Below are positions 25,462-33,887 of a DNA stretch of 64,000 nt, piece after piece. Made by a program: the position numbers and the translations under genes. The DNA is taken from contig JASBUG010000029.1 in the NCBI GenBank assembly GCA_030148025.1, positions 62,001-126,000 of the forward strand. Direction: 5' to 3'. The notes beneath the pieces were generated by a model. That model was given only the letters and a program-made list of their open reading frames with translations, did not search any database and was not told the DNA's origin. The stretch comes from Flavobacteriaceae bacterium (GTDB lineage: Bacteria > Bacteroidota > Bacteroidia > Flavobacteriales > Flavobacteriaceae). Position 1 is the first letter of the stretch. Each line of letters starts with the position of its first letter.

Positions 25462-26172
25462 ATGTGTACAGTATCGATATTTCCAACAGATAAAAACAAT
25501 TTTGTGCTTACCTCTAATAGAGATGAGGCGCCAAATAGAATACCGTTACATCCCGATGTTTATAATATTAATAATACCCAAATGTTATTCCCAAAAGATA
25601 AGACAGCTGGAGGATCCTGGATTGGAGCTAGCGATAAAAAAAGGGTGTTATGTGTGTTGAATGGTGGTTTTGCTAGACATAAACGAGAAGCATCATATCG
25701 ATTGAGCAGAGGTGTGGTGATGCGTGATTTGTTATCGTGCAATGATATTAATAATGCTATAACAGATTATGATCTGTTAGGTGTAGAACCATTTACCTTG
25801 GTAATTGCCGACTGGAATATAAGTCTGCGTTTTTTCGAACTGGTTTGGGATGGCGAAAAGAAGCATTTTAAAGAGTTGCCTTTAGAGCCTAAAATGTGGT
25901 CGTCGTCTACATTGTATACTGAAGAAATGAAACGTGAACGGCAACAATGGTTTGATAACTATAAGGATCATAACGAGCTAAATACAGTATCAATTTTGAA
26001 CTTTCATAAAACTACCGAAGTAGAGAATACCGAATACGGTATAGTGATGGATAGGTTATTTGTAAAAACCACAAGTATTACACAGGTAAGTAAAGATGAT
26101 GAGTGTTTGAAAATGCATTTTAATAACCTAATAGATAGTACAGAATCTGAATACGATTTTAAGATATCATAG
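25462..26172 (+). CDS. NRDE (TANGO2-like) family protein
   Basis: The 236-residue protein starts MCTVSIFP and has the NRDE motif at residues 19-22 (TSNRDEAPNR), followed by AGGSWIGAS and VLNGGFARH. This is the bacterial counterpart of TANGO2, an Ntn-hydrolase-like fold in which Cys2 would be exposed after Met removal and could act as nucleophile. The eukaryotic protein has been linked to haem and lipid handling. The bacterial function is not settled. Its TAG stop is directly followed by the ATG of the next gene, with no spacer, so the two are probably translated together. Confidence 0.9.
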   Translation: MCTVSIFPTDKNNFVLTSNRDEAPNRIPLHPDVYNINNTQMLFPKDKTAGGSWIGASDKKRVLCVLNGGFARHKREASYRLSRGVVMRDLLSCNDINNAITDYDLLGVEPFTLVIADWNISLRFFELVWDGEKKHFKELPLEPKMWSSSTLYTEEMKRERQQWFDNYKDHNELNTVSILNFHKTTEVENTEYGIVMDRLFVKTTSITQVSKDDECLKMHFNNLIDSTESEYDFKIS

Positions 26173-27174
26173 ATGACCAATACAGGAATTATATTAACAT
26201 TGGCTTACCCCGAAACCATTGTAATGGTGGCAGACGAATGGTACTCGCCGTATTTAAGATATATAGGTGTTGGAAAAAAGAATTACGTTCGCGCAGGTCA
26301 TGCGGCGCTTGTACTGATCAATAAAGCTACCGGAGAATTAGAGTATCACGACTTTGGACGCTATATCACATCGCAACCAAACGGACGTGTTAGAGGAAAA
26401 GATACCGATCATGAATTAGATTTTCCTCTTAAAGCCATCATTAAAAATGATACCATTGAAAACCTTGATGAGATATTGAAATTTTTAGCAACCAACCCTA
26501 AATTAACACATGGTGATGGTAAATTAATTGCTTCAGTTTGTAATAAAATAAACTATACAAAAGCACGCGAACATATTACAATGATGCAGCAACGTCATTT
26601 TATAAGATATGCTGCGTTTATAAAAGAAGCTTCCAATTGTGCCAGATTTGTAACTAACTCACTAATAGCTTCGGTTACTAGTGAGGTGATCAAAAAGCGT
26701 TTAAAGAAATCAAAATGGTTTACGCCTAGTACCATAGGAAATGTTATAATTGCCGATACAGAAGATCATATTTACGACGTAAGTGCAAGTGGTGATATTT
26801 CAATGTTTACATCGTCTGTAAGGAAAGAGAATATGAAATATTTTCTTGATAGACTTAAAGACCATCAACCTAGTTTTATTGGAACTTTAGAGCCTCTTGA
26901 TGTAGATCACACCCATGATCATGCTCAATGGCTTGATGGGATTGCTGCAGGAGCCTGGTTTGAATTACATGAAACCGAAAGAAGAGGTGAATACGCGTAT
27001 AGGCGTATTTCTCCTCATGGTAATATAGATGTTCATGGAGTTTACAAAATTGATGATATAAGTTTTGATTATCGCGAAGCATACGAGTTTATACACTATT
27101 CAAATTGTTCGTTTTATCACATACGGCAAAACGATAAAGTATATAGGTTCGATCTAATTAGAACTATTAGTTGA
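26173..27174 (+). CDS. conserved flavobacterial protein (DUF6695-like), partner of the NRDE gene
   Basis: This 333-residue soluble protein has no signal peptide. Its N terminus TGIILTLAYPETIVMVADEWYSP followed by YVRAGHAALVLINKATGELEYHDFGRY resembles a family I recall as DUF6695, often next to an NRDE gene in flavobacteria. The strand-rich start and conserved GHAALVLI suggest an Ntn-hydrolase-like or papain-like fold, but that is inference. Several His-rich stretches (DVDHTHDHAQW) may bind metal. It converges with apaG and overlaps it by 8 bases. Confidence 0.7.
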   Translation: MTNTGIILTLAYPETIVMVADEWYSPYLRYIGVGKKNYVRAGHAALVLINKATGELEYHDFGRYITSQPNGRVRGKDTDHELDFPLKAIIKNDTIENLDEILKFLATNPKLTHGDGKLIASVCNKINYTKAREHITMMQQRHFIRYAAFIKEASNCARFVTNSLIASVTSEVIKKRLKKSKWFTPSTIGNVIIADTEDHIYDVSASGDISMFTSSVRKENMKYFLDRLKDHQPSFIGTLEPLDVDHTHDHAQWLDGIAAGAWFELHETERRGEYAYRRISPHGNIDVHGVYKIDDISFDYREAYEFIHYSNCSFYHIRQNDKVYRFDLIRTIS

Positions 27175-27553
27175 GAGCAAAAGGAGCACTAAGCTTGAAT
27201 GTAGGGATGGTAACTCTAAAGTTTTTAGTGTTCGAAAAATTTACCATGTTGTAGTGGCCTTGCATAGCTCCAAATGGTGAAGCTAATAGACATCCAGAGT
27301 TATAGGTATGTGACTCTCCAGGTTTTAAAACAGGTTTTTTTCCAATAACACCTTCACCTTCAACAATTTCATCGTTGTTAAGTGCATCTAGAATTTTCCA
27401 ATGTCTGGAATTTAATTGTACCGAATCTTTACTTTGGTTTTCAATGGTAACCTTATAGCCAAAAGCAAAGTGTACTTTATAATTTTTATAAAACGTACCT
27501 TCGAAGTTTGTTTCAACCGAAATTTTTATGCCTTTTGTTACTTGTTGTACCAT
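27167..27553 (-). CDS. apaG: ApaG (Co2+/Mg2+ efflux-associated) protein
   Basis: The 128-residue protein is a single ApaG/FN3-like beta domain with the family motifs FAFGYKVTIENQS in the form HFAFGYKVTIENQSKDSVQLNSRHW split over two strands, EVEGEGVIGKKP-like EIVEGEGVIGKKPVLKPGESHTY, and GAMQGHYNMV. In Salmonella apaG (corD) mutations affect cobalt resistance and magnesium flux, but the biochemical role is unknown. It lies 114 bases downstream of the T9SS plug gene in the same direction. Confidence 0.93.
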   Translation of the reverse strand: MVQQVTKGIKISVETNFEGTFYKNYKVHFAFGYKVTIENQSKDSVQLNSRHWKILDALNNDEIVEGEGVIGKKPVLKPGESHTYNSGCLLASPFGAMQGHYNMVNFSNTKNFRVTIPTFKLSAPFALN

Positions 27554-27667
27554 CTTAGTTTATAGGAGAATAACGATGCAATTAAAAGTAAACAAAAATA
27601 CTAAATTATCGTACTCAAGATTTCCTTTTTTAAATTTCTTAGACGATTTTAACGATTTTATAGATTA

Positions 27668-28918
27668 TCAGTTACTAATTGTCGTTGATGAGCCTTCTCC
27701 AAGCCCTATAATTCGGTCATATCTAGCTCCCAAGTCTCTGTAATACACTAAAACTTTGTAATTATTTTCGGTTTGATCGAAATTTCCGCTAATAATTCCT
27801 TCATCAAGCGTGCCGTTTTCATTTTTCATAACATACTTATAATTATAAAATCCTTGCTTTAGTTTTATAACGGTTTCGTAATAGCCTGTTTGAGAGTTAA
27901 ACGTCATTTTAGTGTCGTTGGTAAGAGCATAATTGTTGAAATTCCCATATACATGAATGCTCTTTTCGTTAAGCATTTCAGGATGTTGTAAAGAAAATTG
28001 AACGTTTACATAGTCTGCTTCAATGGTTACATCTTCGGCGTCTAAGGCGGTTATTAAAAAATTTCCATTAATATCTGGATTGTATGTGTAAGGGCGTTTG
28101 GCTCTAATAATATCTGTGAAAAGATAATGATGGTAAATATCTTTCAGATCCACAAACTGTACACCAATATTGGCAGTTCTAACACTTTTGTTTTCAAAAT
28201 TCAAATATTCATTGCCTGCCCAAAAACTGGATTCTGTATCGTATTTATAAATAAGTTCTCTGCCTATGGTGTATAAGGGTTTTAGGTTAGTGATGGCAGT
28301 ATTTAAATTATTGTTTTGAATCACTGCTACCTTAACCGTTTGCTTGGGGTTATTAAAGGTTAGAGTAGGAGACGAAATAGTAAAATCAACAGATTGCTTT
28401 TGCTTTATATATTTTACATTTCTTGAGCGTTTAATAGACACACCAACTCTGGCTCTGTCTTCATATACCATGAATTTTCGACTAAAAACAATATCACCAT
28501 TATCATCAAAAATTTTGATCATATAGTTTCCAGATAATTTAAGTCTGGTTTGAGCATTTGGAATTTGCAATTTGTAATGCGAGTAGATCTGGTAGGTGTT
28601 AAATGAATTTAAATAATCGCGAATTCTTTGGTTGTCGAACCCTTGCATATATTCAGCTTTCATAAGCTGTGAAGGTGTCCAATCAAAATTATAATGGTCA
28701 ATAGTGTAATAAAAATCTGGTTCTTCACCGTTTAAAGCGTCAAATTCAAGTTGTAAAACCTCTCCCAGTTTTAAAATAGGTAGCTGGCTTTGTTCCGTGC
28801 TTCCTTTAAAGGTGATAGTCTTTATGTAATCGGGTGGAGCAATTTCAGTTTCGACTTGCGAAAAACAATGTGTAATTGAAATGAATACAGTTAAAACAGA
28901 TGTGATTATTAACTTCAT
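27668..28918 (-). CDS. type IX secretion system plug protein (DUF5103)
   Basis: This 416-residue protein has a signal peptide (MKLIITSVLTVFISITHCFSQ) and the DUF5103 architecture, now known as the T9SS plug. Visible signatures include YIKTITFKGSTEQSQLPILKLGE, YYTIDHYNFDWTPS, YMQGFDNQRIRDY and NSFNTYQIYSHYKLQIPN. In Flavobacterium johnsoniae the plug binds the periplasmic opening of the giant SprA translocon when it is not loaded with cargo. The C-terminal 120 residues (VHVYGNFNNYALTNDTKMTFN) resemble a carbohydrate-binding-like beta sandwich. With PorT it shows that T9SS genes are scattered through this region rather than clustered. Confidence 0.9.
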   Translation of the reverse strand: MKLIITSVLTVFISITHCFSQVETEIAPPDYIKTITFKGSTEQSQLPILKLGEVLQLEFDALNGEEPDFYYTIDHYNFDWTPSQLMKAEYMQGFDNQRIRDYLNSFNTYQIYSHYKLQIPNAQTRLKLSGNYMIKIFDDNGDIVFSRKFMVYEDRARVGVSIKRSRNVKYIKQKQSVDFTISSPTLTFNNPKQTVKVAVIQNNNLNTAITNLKPLYTIGRELIYKYDTESSFWAGNEYLNFENKSVRTANIGVQFVDLKDIYHHYLFTDIIRAKRPYTYNPDINGNFLITALDAEDVTIEADYVNVQFSLQHPEMLNEKSIHVYGNFNNYALTNDTKMTFNSQTGYYETVIKLKQGFYNYKYVMKNENGTLDEGIISGNFDQTENNYKVLVYYRDLGARYDRIIGLGEGSSTTISN

Positions 28919-29039
28919 AGAGGCTTAAATTTCAGGGTAAATATAATCAAAATGCATGCCTAAAAGAAAAGACTTATTTAGAACTGTTATAAATAATAAA
29001 CTAACCAGTATGGAAATAAAATATACATAGAGAAATTTG

Positions 29040-29047
29040 TAAATTTG
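29040..29047 (+). promoter_or_regulatory. -7 promoter box for the nqr operon
   Basis: TAAATTTG matches TAnnTTTG, 37 bases upstream of the nqrA start. No clear -33 element. Confidence 0.55.
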
Positions 29048-29084
29048 CACGGATTTTTAGACAACTAATTTCAATATTCAAAAT

Positions 29085-30440
29085 ATGTCAAACGACATTC
29101 GTATTAAAAAAGGTCTGGACATAAAACTTAAAGGTGCTGCAGAAAAAGCTAAAGAAAATGCTATTGTAAGCAACTTTTATACTATTAGACCGGAAGACTT
29201 CCACGGTATTACTCCAAAATTGATTTTAAAAGTTGGCGCAAAAGTAAAAGCAGGTGAAACTGTATTTTACGATAAAGCTAATGAAGATGTAAAATTTGCA
29301 TCGCCAGTTTCTGGTGAGATCATGGAAATAGAACGTGGTGAAAAGCGCAGAATTTTAGCTATTAAAATTCAAGCCGATAAAGAACAAGCGTATCAAGATT
29401 TTGGAACCTTAAATGTTGCAGATGCAAAAGCCGAAGATATTAAATCTCGTCTTTTAGAATCTGGATGTTGGGCATTTGTAAAGCAACGTCCTTACGACGT
29501 GATCGCTAATCCAGAAAGATCGCCAAAAGCTATTTTTATTTCAGGATATGCTAGTGCGCCATTAGCAGCAGATTATGATTTTGTACTAGAAGGTAAAGAA
29601 GCCGAACTGCAAGCAGCTGTTACAGCATTAGGTAAATTAACCGAAGGTAAGGTACATGTATCTGTGGGGAAAAACTCAAATTCTCCATTAGCAGGTTTGT
29701 CTGGGATTACTTTACACAAAGTTTCTGGACCACATCCTTCAGGAAATGTTGGTACTCAAATCAATAAGATCGATCCTATAAATAAAGGAGAAACTGTTTG
29801 GACATTATCGCCTCAAGATCTAGTGATTATTGGTGAATTGTTCTTAACAGGAAAGTTTAATGCAGAGCGTGTTGTGGCTTTAGTAGGATCGACTGTAGAA
29901 AAACCAAGATATTTCACAACGAAGATTGGTAGTGAAGTAGCAACGATGATTTACGATCACGGAATTCCTAAAGAAGCTAATGTCAGAATCATTTCTGGAA
30001 ATGTACTTAGTGGAAAACAAATTAAACCAGATGGTGCTTTAGATTATTATAGTAATGTAATTTCTATTATCCCTGAAGGTGACGATTATGAATTCTTTGG
30101 ATGGAATAAACCAATATTCAATAAAATTTCTACGTCTAGAGCATTAACATTCTCTTGGATGTCATCAAACAAAGAATACGATTTGAATACAAATACTAAT
30201 GGAGAGCATAGAGCTTTTGTTGTAACTGGTGGTTATGAGGAAGTATTTCCATTAGATATTTACCCAATGCAAATTTTAAAAGCATGTATGTATAAAGATC
30301 TTGATGAAATGGAAGCTTTAGGAATGTATGAAGTAGCCCCTGAAGATTTTGCATTGACAGAATTTATTTGTGTGAGTAAACAACCTCACCAAAAGATAAT
30401 TAGAGAAGGTTTAGACTTAATGTTAAAAGAAATAGGATAG
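29085..30440 (+). CDS. nqrA: Na+-translocating NADH-quinone reductase subunit A
   Basis: NqrA is the peripheral cytoplasmic subunit of the Na+-pumping NADH:quinone oxidoreductase, placed near the quinone site. The 451-residue protein shows the usual features: RIKKGLDIKLKGAAEK at the start, the lipoyl-like segment TPKLILKVGAKVKAGETVFYDK, KSPxR-type conserved loops, GLSGITLHKVSGPHPSGNVGTQI and TREHRAFV-like GEHRAFVVTGGYEEVFPLDI. It heads a six-gene operon, with two bases before nqrB. Confidence 0.97.
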   Translation: MSNDIRIKKGLDIKLKGAAEKAKENAIVSNFYTIRPEDFHGITPKLILKVGAKVKAGETVFYDKANEDVKFASPVSGEIMEIERGEKRRILAIKIQADKEQAYQDFGTLNVADAKAEDIKSRLLESGCWAFVKQRPYDVIANPERSPKAIFISGYASAPLAADYDFVLEGKEAELQAAVTALGKLTEGKVHVSVGKNSNSPLAGLSGITLHKVSGPHPSGNVGTQINKIDPINKGETVWTLSPQDLVIIGELFLTGKFNAERVVALVGSTVEKPRYFTTKIGSEVATMIYDHGIPKEANVRIISGNVLSGKQIKPDGALDYYSNVISIIPEGDDYEFFGWNKPIFNKISTSRALTFSWMSSNKEYDLNTNTNGEHRAFVVTGGYEEVFPLDIYPMQILKACMYKDLDEMEALGMYEVAPEDFALTEFICVSKQPHQKIIREGLDLMLKEIG

Positions 30441-30442
30441 TC

Positions 30443-31672
30443 ATGGGATTGAAGAGTAAAATGCACGACTTAAAAAAGAAGTATGAAGGAACCAAAATGG
30501 CTCCTGCGTTTAATGCGATTCATACCTTTTTATATTTGCCAAACGAGACTACTCATGGCGGAACACATATTAAAGCAGCCGATGACCTAAAGCGTACCAT
30601 GAACATTGTGATCATGGCGTTGATACCATGTTTAATTTTTGGTATGTTCAATGCTGGGTACCAACATCATTTAGCTTTGGGAGAAATTCAAGCAGTTTCT
30701 GCTGGGTTTTTTAGTCCTGAATTCTGGACTGTAGATAATTTTATGGTTGGATTCTGGAAAATCTTACCATTAGTAATTGTATCGTATGGTGTAGGATTAT
30801 TGATCGAGTTCATTTTTGCGATCATCAAAAAACACGAAGTAGAAGAAGGATACTTAGTAACGGGAATGTTAGTGCCGTTAATTGTACCTATAGACATTCC
30901 TTTATGGATGCTTACTGTTGCTGTAGCCTTTGGTGTAGTAATAGGAAAAGAAGTATTTGGTGGTACAGGAATGAATATCTTAAACCCAGCTCTAACTATT
31001 AGAGCATTCTTATTCTTTGCATATCCAACATGGATGAGTGGAGATAAGGTTTGGGTACATAGTGCTAGAGAACGTGCCGATCAAATAGCTGAAGGAGCTA
31101 CTGGAGTTGATGCAATTTCGGGAGAAACAATTTTAGGAAGTTTAGCTCAAGGTAATGATGCTGGATTTAGTGTTATGGATATGTTCTACGGATTTATTCC
31201 TGGATCGGTTGGAGAAACATCGACCTTATTAATATTATTAGGAGCATTATTCTTGATCTTTACTAAAATTGGTAGTTGGAGAATCATGCTATCGTCTGTA
31301 GTAGGAGCATTGGTTATGGGATTGATCTTTAACTGGGTTGCAGATGCAGGTATTATTGCTGAAAGCAGTAAGTTCTATACACTAATGAGTACCGAGTTCT
31401 GGCATCACTTACTTCTAGGTGGTTTAGCCTTTGGTATTGTGTATATGGCTACAGATCCTGTAACAGCGTCTCAAACAAATAAAGGAAAATGGATCTATGG
31501 ATTCTTAATCGGATTTATTTCTGTTATGATCCGTGTGTTTAATCCAGCATATCCTGAAGGTGTAATGTTAGCGATCTTATTAATGAACGTATTTGCACCA
31601 ACTATCGATCACTATGTGGTTCAAGGAAATGTGAAGAAAAGACTTAAACGTGCAAAAGTTAAAACTGCTTAG
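30443..31672 (+). CDS. nqrB: Na+-translocating NADH-quinone reductase subunit B
   Basis: NqrB is the large membrane subunit carrying a covalent FMN and forms part of the Na+ channel. It is 409 residues with about ten transmembrane helices. The flavinylation site is in VDAISGETI, with acceptor Thr229. The usual SGAT is SGET here. Other family segments are THGGTHIKAADDLKRTM, GTGMNILNPALTIRAF and YMATDPVTASQTNKGKW. The ApbE flavin transferase needed to load it is encoded about 8 kb downstream. It starts two bases after the nqrA stop. Confidence 0.97.
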   Translation: MGLKSKMHDLKKKYEGTKMAPAFNAIHTFLYLPNETTHGGTHIKAADDLKRTMNIVIMALIPCLIFGMFNAGYQHHLALGEIQAVSAGFFSPEFWTVDNFMVGFWKILPLVIVSYGVGLLIEFIFAIIKKHEVEEGYLVTGMLVPLIVPIDIPLWMLTVAVAFGVVIGKEVFGGTGMNILNPALTIRAFLFFAYPTWMSGDKVWVHSARERADQIAEGATGVDAISGETILGSLAQGNDAGFSVMDMFYGFIPGSVGETSTLLILLGALFLIFTKIGSWRIMLSSVVGALVMGLIFNWVADAGIIAESSKFYTLMSTEFWHHLLLGGLAFGIVYMATDPVTASQTNKGKWIYGFLIGFISVMIRVFNPAYPEGVMLAILLMNVFAPTIDHYVVQGNVKKRLKRAKVKTA

Positions 31673-31674
31673 TT

Positions 31675-32427
31675 ATGAGTAATAAAACAGATTCAAATTT
31701 ATATACAATACTATTCGCCATAGGAATGGTGGTAGTAGTAGGAGCGTTATTAGCTTTTGTGGCGTCATCATTAAGACCAAAAATTGATGAGAACAGACGT
31801 ATAGAAAAGCAACAAAACATTTTATACGCTATGGGAGTGAATGAAAATGACGAAAGTAGCGCCATTTTTGTTTCAGATAATAAAGTAGGAGAAGAGTTTT
31901 CAAAGTACATTACTAGTCAGTTAGTAATTACTAATGGTACTGATGCGAAAGAAGATGACCAAGCTTACCTTATCGATGTAAAAAAAGAACAACAAAATGC
32001 CAAAGACGGTAAAGAAAGACAATTGCCTTTATTTGTTGGAGAAAAAGATGGTAAAACGTACTATATAGCTCCAATTAGAGGTAAAGGCCTTTGGGATGCT
32101 GTTTGGGGTTATGTTGCTATGAATAATAACATGGTAGTACAAGGTGCCTATTTTGATCACGCTGCTGAGACAGCTGGTTTAGGATCAAATATTAAAGAGC
32201 GTTTCTTTATGGACGATTTTATTGGAGAAAACCTTTTAAACGCTTCTGGTAGTTTTGTAGGTATCGCCATTTCTAAAAGTAATGGAGATCCGTTGAATAA
32301 AGATAAGAACGATAATGAGGTAGATGCCATTGCAGGTGCAACAATTACTGGTGACGGTGTTGCAGCAATGATCAAGAGCGAGTTAAAACTTTATGTGCCT
32401 TATTTCCAAACTTTAAAAAACAAATAA
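31675..32427 (+). CDS. nqrC: Na+-translocating NADH-quinone reductase subunit C
   Basis: NqrC carries the second covalent FMN on its periplasmic domain, anchored by one N-terminal helix (YTILFAIGMVVVVGALLAFVA). The 250-residue protein ends with the FMN-binding motif DAIAGATITGDGV, acceptor Thr223, which is the ApbE target. Other conserved parts are PIRGKGLWDAVWGYVA and DHAAETAGLGSNI. It begins two bases after nqrB. Confidence 0.97.
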   Translation: MSNKTDSNLYTILFAIGMVVVVGALLAFVASSLRPKIDENRRIEKQQNILYAMGVNENDESSAIFVSDNKVGEEFSKYITSQLVITNGTDAKEDDQAYLIDVKKEQQNAKDGKERQLPLFVGEKDGKTYYIAPIRGKGLWDAVWGYVAMNNNMVVQGAYFDHAAETAGLGSNIKERFFMDDFIGENLLNASGSFVGIAISKSNGDPLNKDKNDNEVDAIAGATITGDGVAAMIKSELKLYVPYFQTLKNK

Positions 32428-32430
32428 TTT

Positions 32431-33078
32431 ATGGGACTATTATCAAAAAAAGATAGCAAGTTAATATTAGACCCTTTAGCAGATAATAATCCAATTACTA
32501 TTCAGGTACTTGGTATCTGTTCGGCATTGGCGATTACAGCGCAATTAAAAGCGTCAATTGTAATGACTATTTCGGTATTATTTGTAATGGGAGTAGGTAA
32601 CGTAGTTATTTCTTTAATTAGAAATATTATTCCTTCAAAAATTAGAATTATCGTTCAGCTTACAGTTGTAGCTGCATTGGTAATTATTGTAGATCAGGTA
32701 TTAAAAGCCTTCTCGTATCAGTTAAGTAAAGAATTAGGAGCCTTTATTGGTCTAATTATTACCAACTGTATTATTATGGGACGTTTTGAAGCCTTTGCCT
32801 TAGGTAACGGACTATGGCGTTCGTTTTTAGACGGTATTGGAAATGCACTAGGATATGGTGTTATTTTAATAATTGTAGGATTCTTTAGAGAATTATTAGG
32901 ATCTGGAACTTTATTAGGATTTAAAGTTTTAGGAGACCCAATTGCAAAAACAGGAGTGTATGCTTATGGTTATGAAAACAACGGATTTATGTTGTTAGCA
33001 CCAATGGCGTTAATTGTAGTAGGGATTATTATCTGGGTACAACGTTCTAGAAACAAAGCATTAATTGAAGATCATTAA
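32431..33078 (+). CDS. nqrD: Na+-translocating NADH-quinone reductase subunit D
   Basis: NqrD and NqrE are inverted-topology membrane partners that hold an intramembrane iron-sulfur centre through conserved Cys residues. This 215-residue protein has six hydrophobic helices and both Cys: C30 in VLGICSALAIT and one in IITNCIIMGRFEAFA. It also shows GFFRELLGSGTLLG, shared with the RnfE/NqrD family. It is separated from nqrE by 79 bases containing an unusual repeat array, while the other nqr genes lie within 3 bases of each other. Confidence 0.97.
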   Translation: MGLLSKKDSKLILDPLADNNPITIQVLGICSALAITAQLKASIVMTISVLFVMGVGNVVISLIRNIIPSKIRIIVQLTVVAALVIIVDQVLKAFSYQLSKELGAFIGLIITNCIIMGRFEAFALGNGLWRSFLDGIGNALGYGVILIIVGFFRELLGSGTLLGFKVLGDPIAKTGVYAYGYENNGFMLLAPMALIVVGIIIWVQRSRNKALIEDH

Positions 33079-33086
33079 AATAGTAA

Positions 33087-33149
33087 TGAGATATGAGTAG
33101 TGAGTCATGAGAAATTACTCAATACTAGAATCTCAATACTCAATACTAT
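33087..33149. repeat. seven-base periodic inverted array between nqrD and nqrE
   Basis: TGAG occurs at 33087, 33094, 33101 and 33108, exactly every 7 bases. CTCAATA occurs at 33118, 33132 and 33139, on the same 7-base register with one degenerate unit (33125). The left and right arms are roughly complementary (TGAG against CTCA), so the transcript could fold into an imperfect hairpin. It is a short tandem heptamer repeat, not a CRISPR. Confidence 0.6.
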
Positions 33150-33157
33150 AAAAAAAT

Positions 33158-33886
33158 ATGGAACATTTAGAATTATTTTTTAAATCAATATTTATAGATA
33201 ACATGGTATTTGCCACGTTCTTAGGAATGTGTTCTTACCTTGCAGTATCTAAAAAAGTGTCAACAGCTGTTGGTCTAGGAGCCGCGGTAATCTTTGTATT
33301 AGTGGTAACAGTACCAGTAAACTGGTTATTAGATCAGTATATTCTTCAACCTGGAGCTCTAGGTAGATGGTTAGGTGAAGAATATGCATCGTACGACTTA
33401 AGTTTCTTATCATTTATCATGTTTATTGCAACTATTGCAACCATGGTACAATTGGTAGAAATAGTAGTAGAGAAATTTTCACCTTCATTATATAACTCTC
33501 TTGGTATATTCTTACCTCTTATTGCGGTAAACTGTGCTATTCTTGGAGGTTCTTTATTCATGCAATCGCGTGAAATTCCTACTATAGGTTTGTCGTTTGT
33601 ATACGGACTAGGATCTGGAATTGGATGGTTCTTAGCAATTTTAGCAATTGCGGCTATTCGTGAAAAGATACGATACTCAAACGTACCACCTGCATTAAGA
33701 GGATTAGGTATTACATTTATCATTACTGGTTTAATGGCTATCGGATTTATGAGTTTCGGTGGAATGTTAACTGGAGGAGATGATGAAGCTAAAGAAGAAA
33801 CGAAGGCAGCAGTGATAGAAAATGTAGAGGAAAAGAAAGACGATAAAAAAGAGATCGCTGATAACACTATAAAAGCAGTAGAATAA
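33158..33886 (+). CDS. nqrE: Na+-translocating NADH-quinone reductase subunit E
   Basis: NqrE pairs with NqrD in the membrane. The core shows six helices with the conserved Cys in [13 protein letters not shown] (C25) and [15 protein letters not shown]. The family is normally about 200 residues. This copy has 242, because it continues with a hydrophilic tail (residues 206-242) of mixed Asp/Glu/Lys/Ala, including EEKKDDKKE. The tail is uninterrupted and in frame up to nqrF, which begins one base after the stop. Confidence 0.96.
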   Translation: MEHLELFFKSIFIDNMVFATFLGMCSYLAVSKKVSTAVGLGAAVIFVLVVTVPVNWLLDQYILQPGALGRWLGEEYASYDLSFLSFIMFIATIATMVQLVEIVVEKFSPSLYNSLGIFLPLIAVNCAILGGSLFMQSREIPTIGLSFVYGLGSGIGWFLAILAIAAIREKIRYSNVPPALRGLGITFIITGLMAIGFMSFGGMLTGGDDEAKEETKAAVIENVEEKKDDKKEIADNTIKAVE

Positions 33887-33887
33887 C

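Noticed and set aside
27528-27743. A 71-codon frame on the plus strand between apaG and the plug gene
   Set aside because: It overlaps conserved coding sequence on the other strand at both ends and has no similarity pattern or start context of a real gene.
33087-33149. Short CRISPR-like array
   Set aside because: The units are 7 bases long with no 20-40 bp spacers, and the two arms are inverted relative to each other. It is a heptamer repeat.
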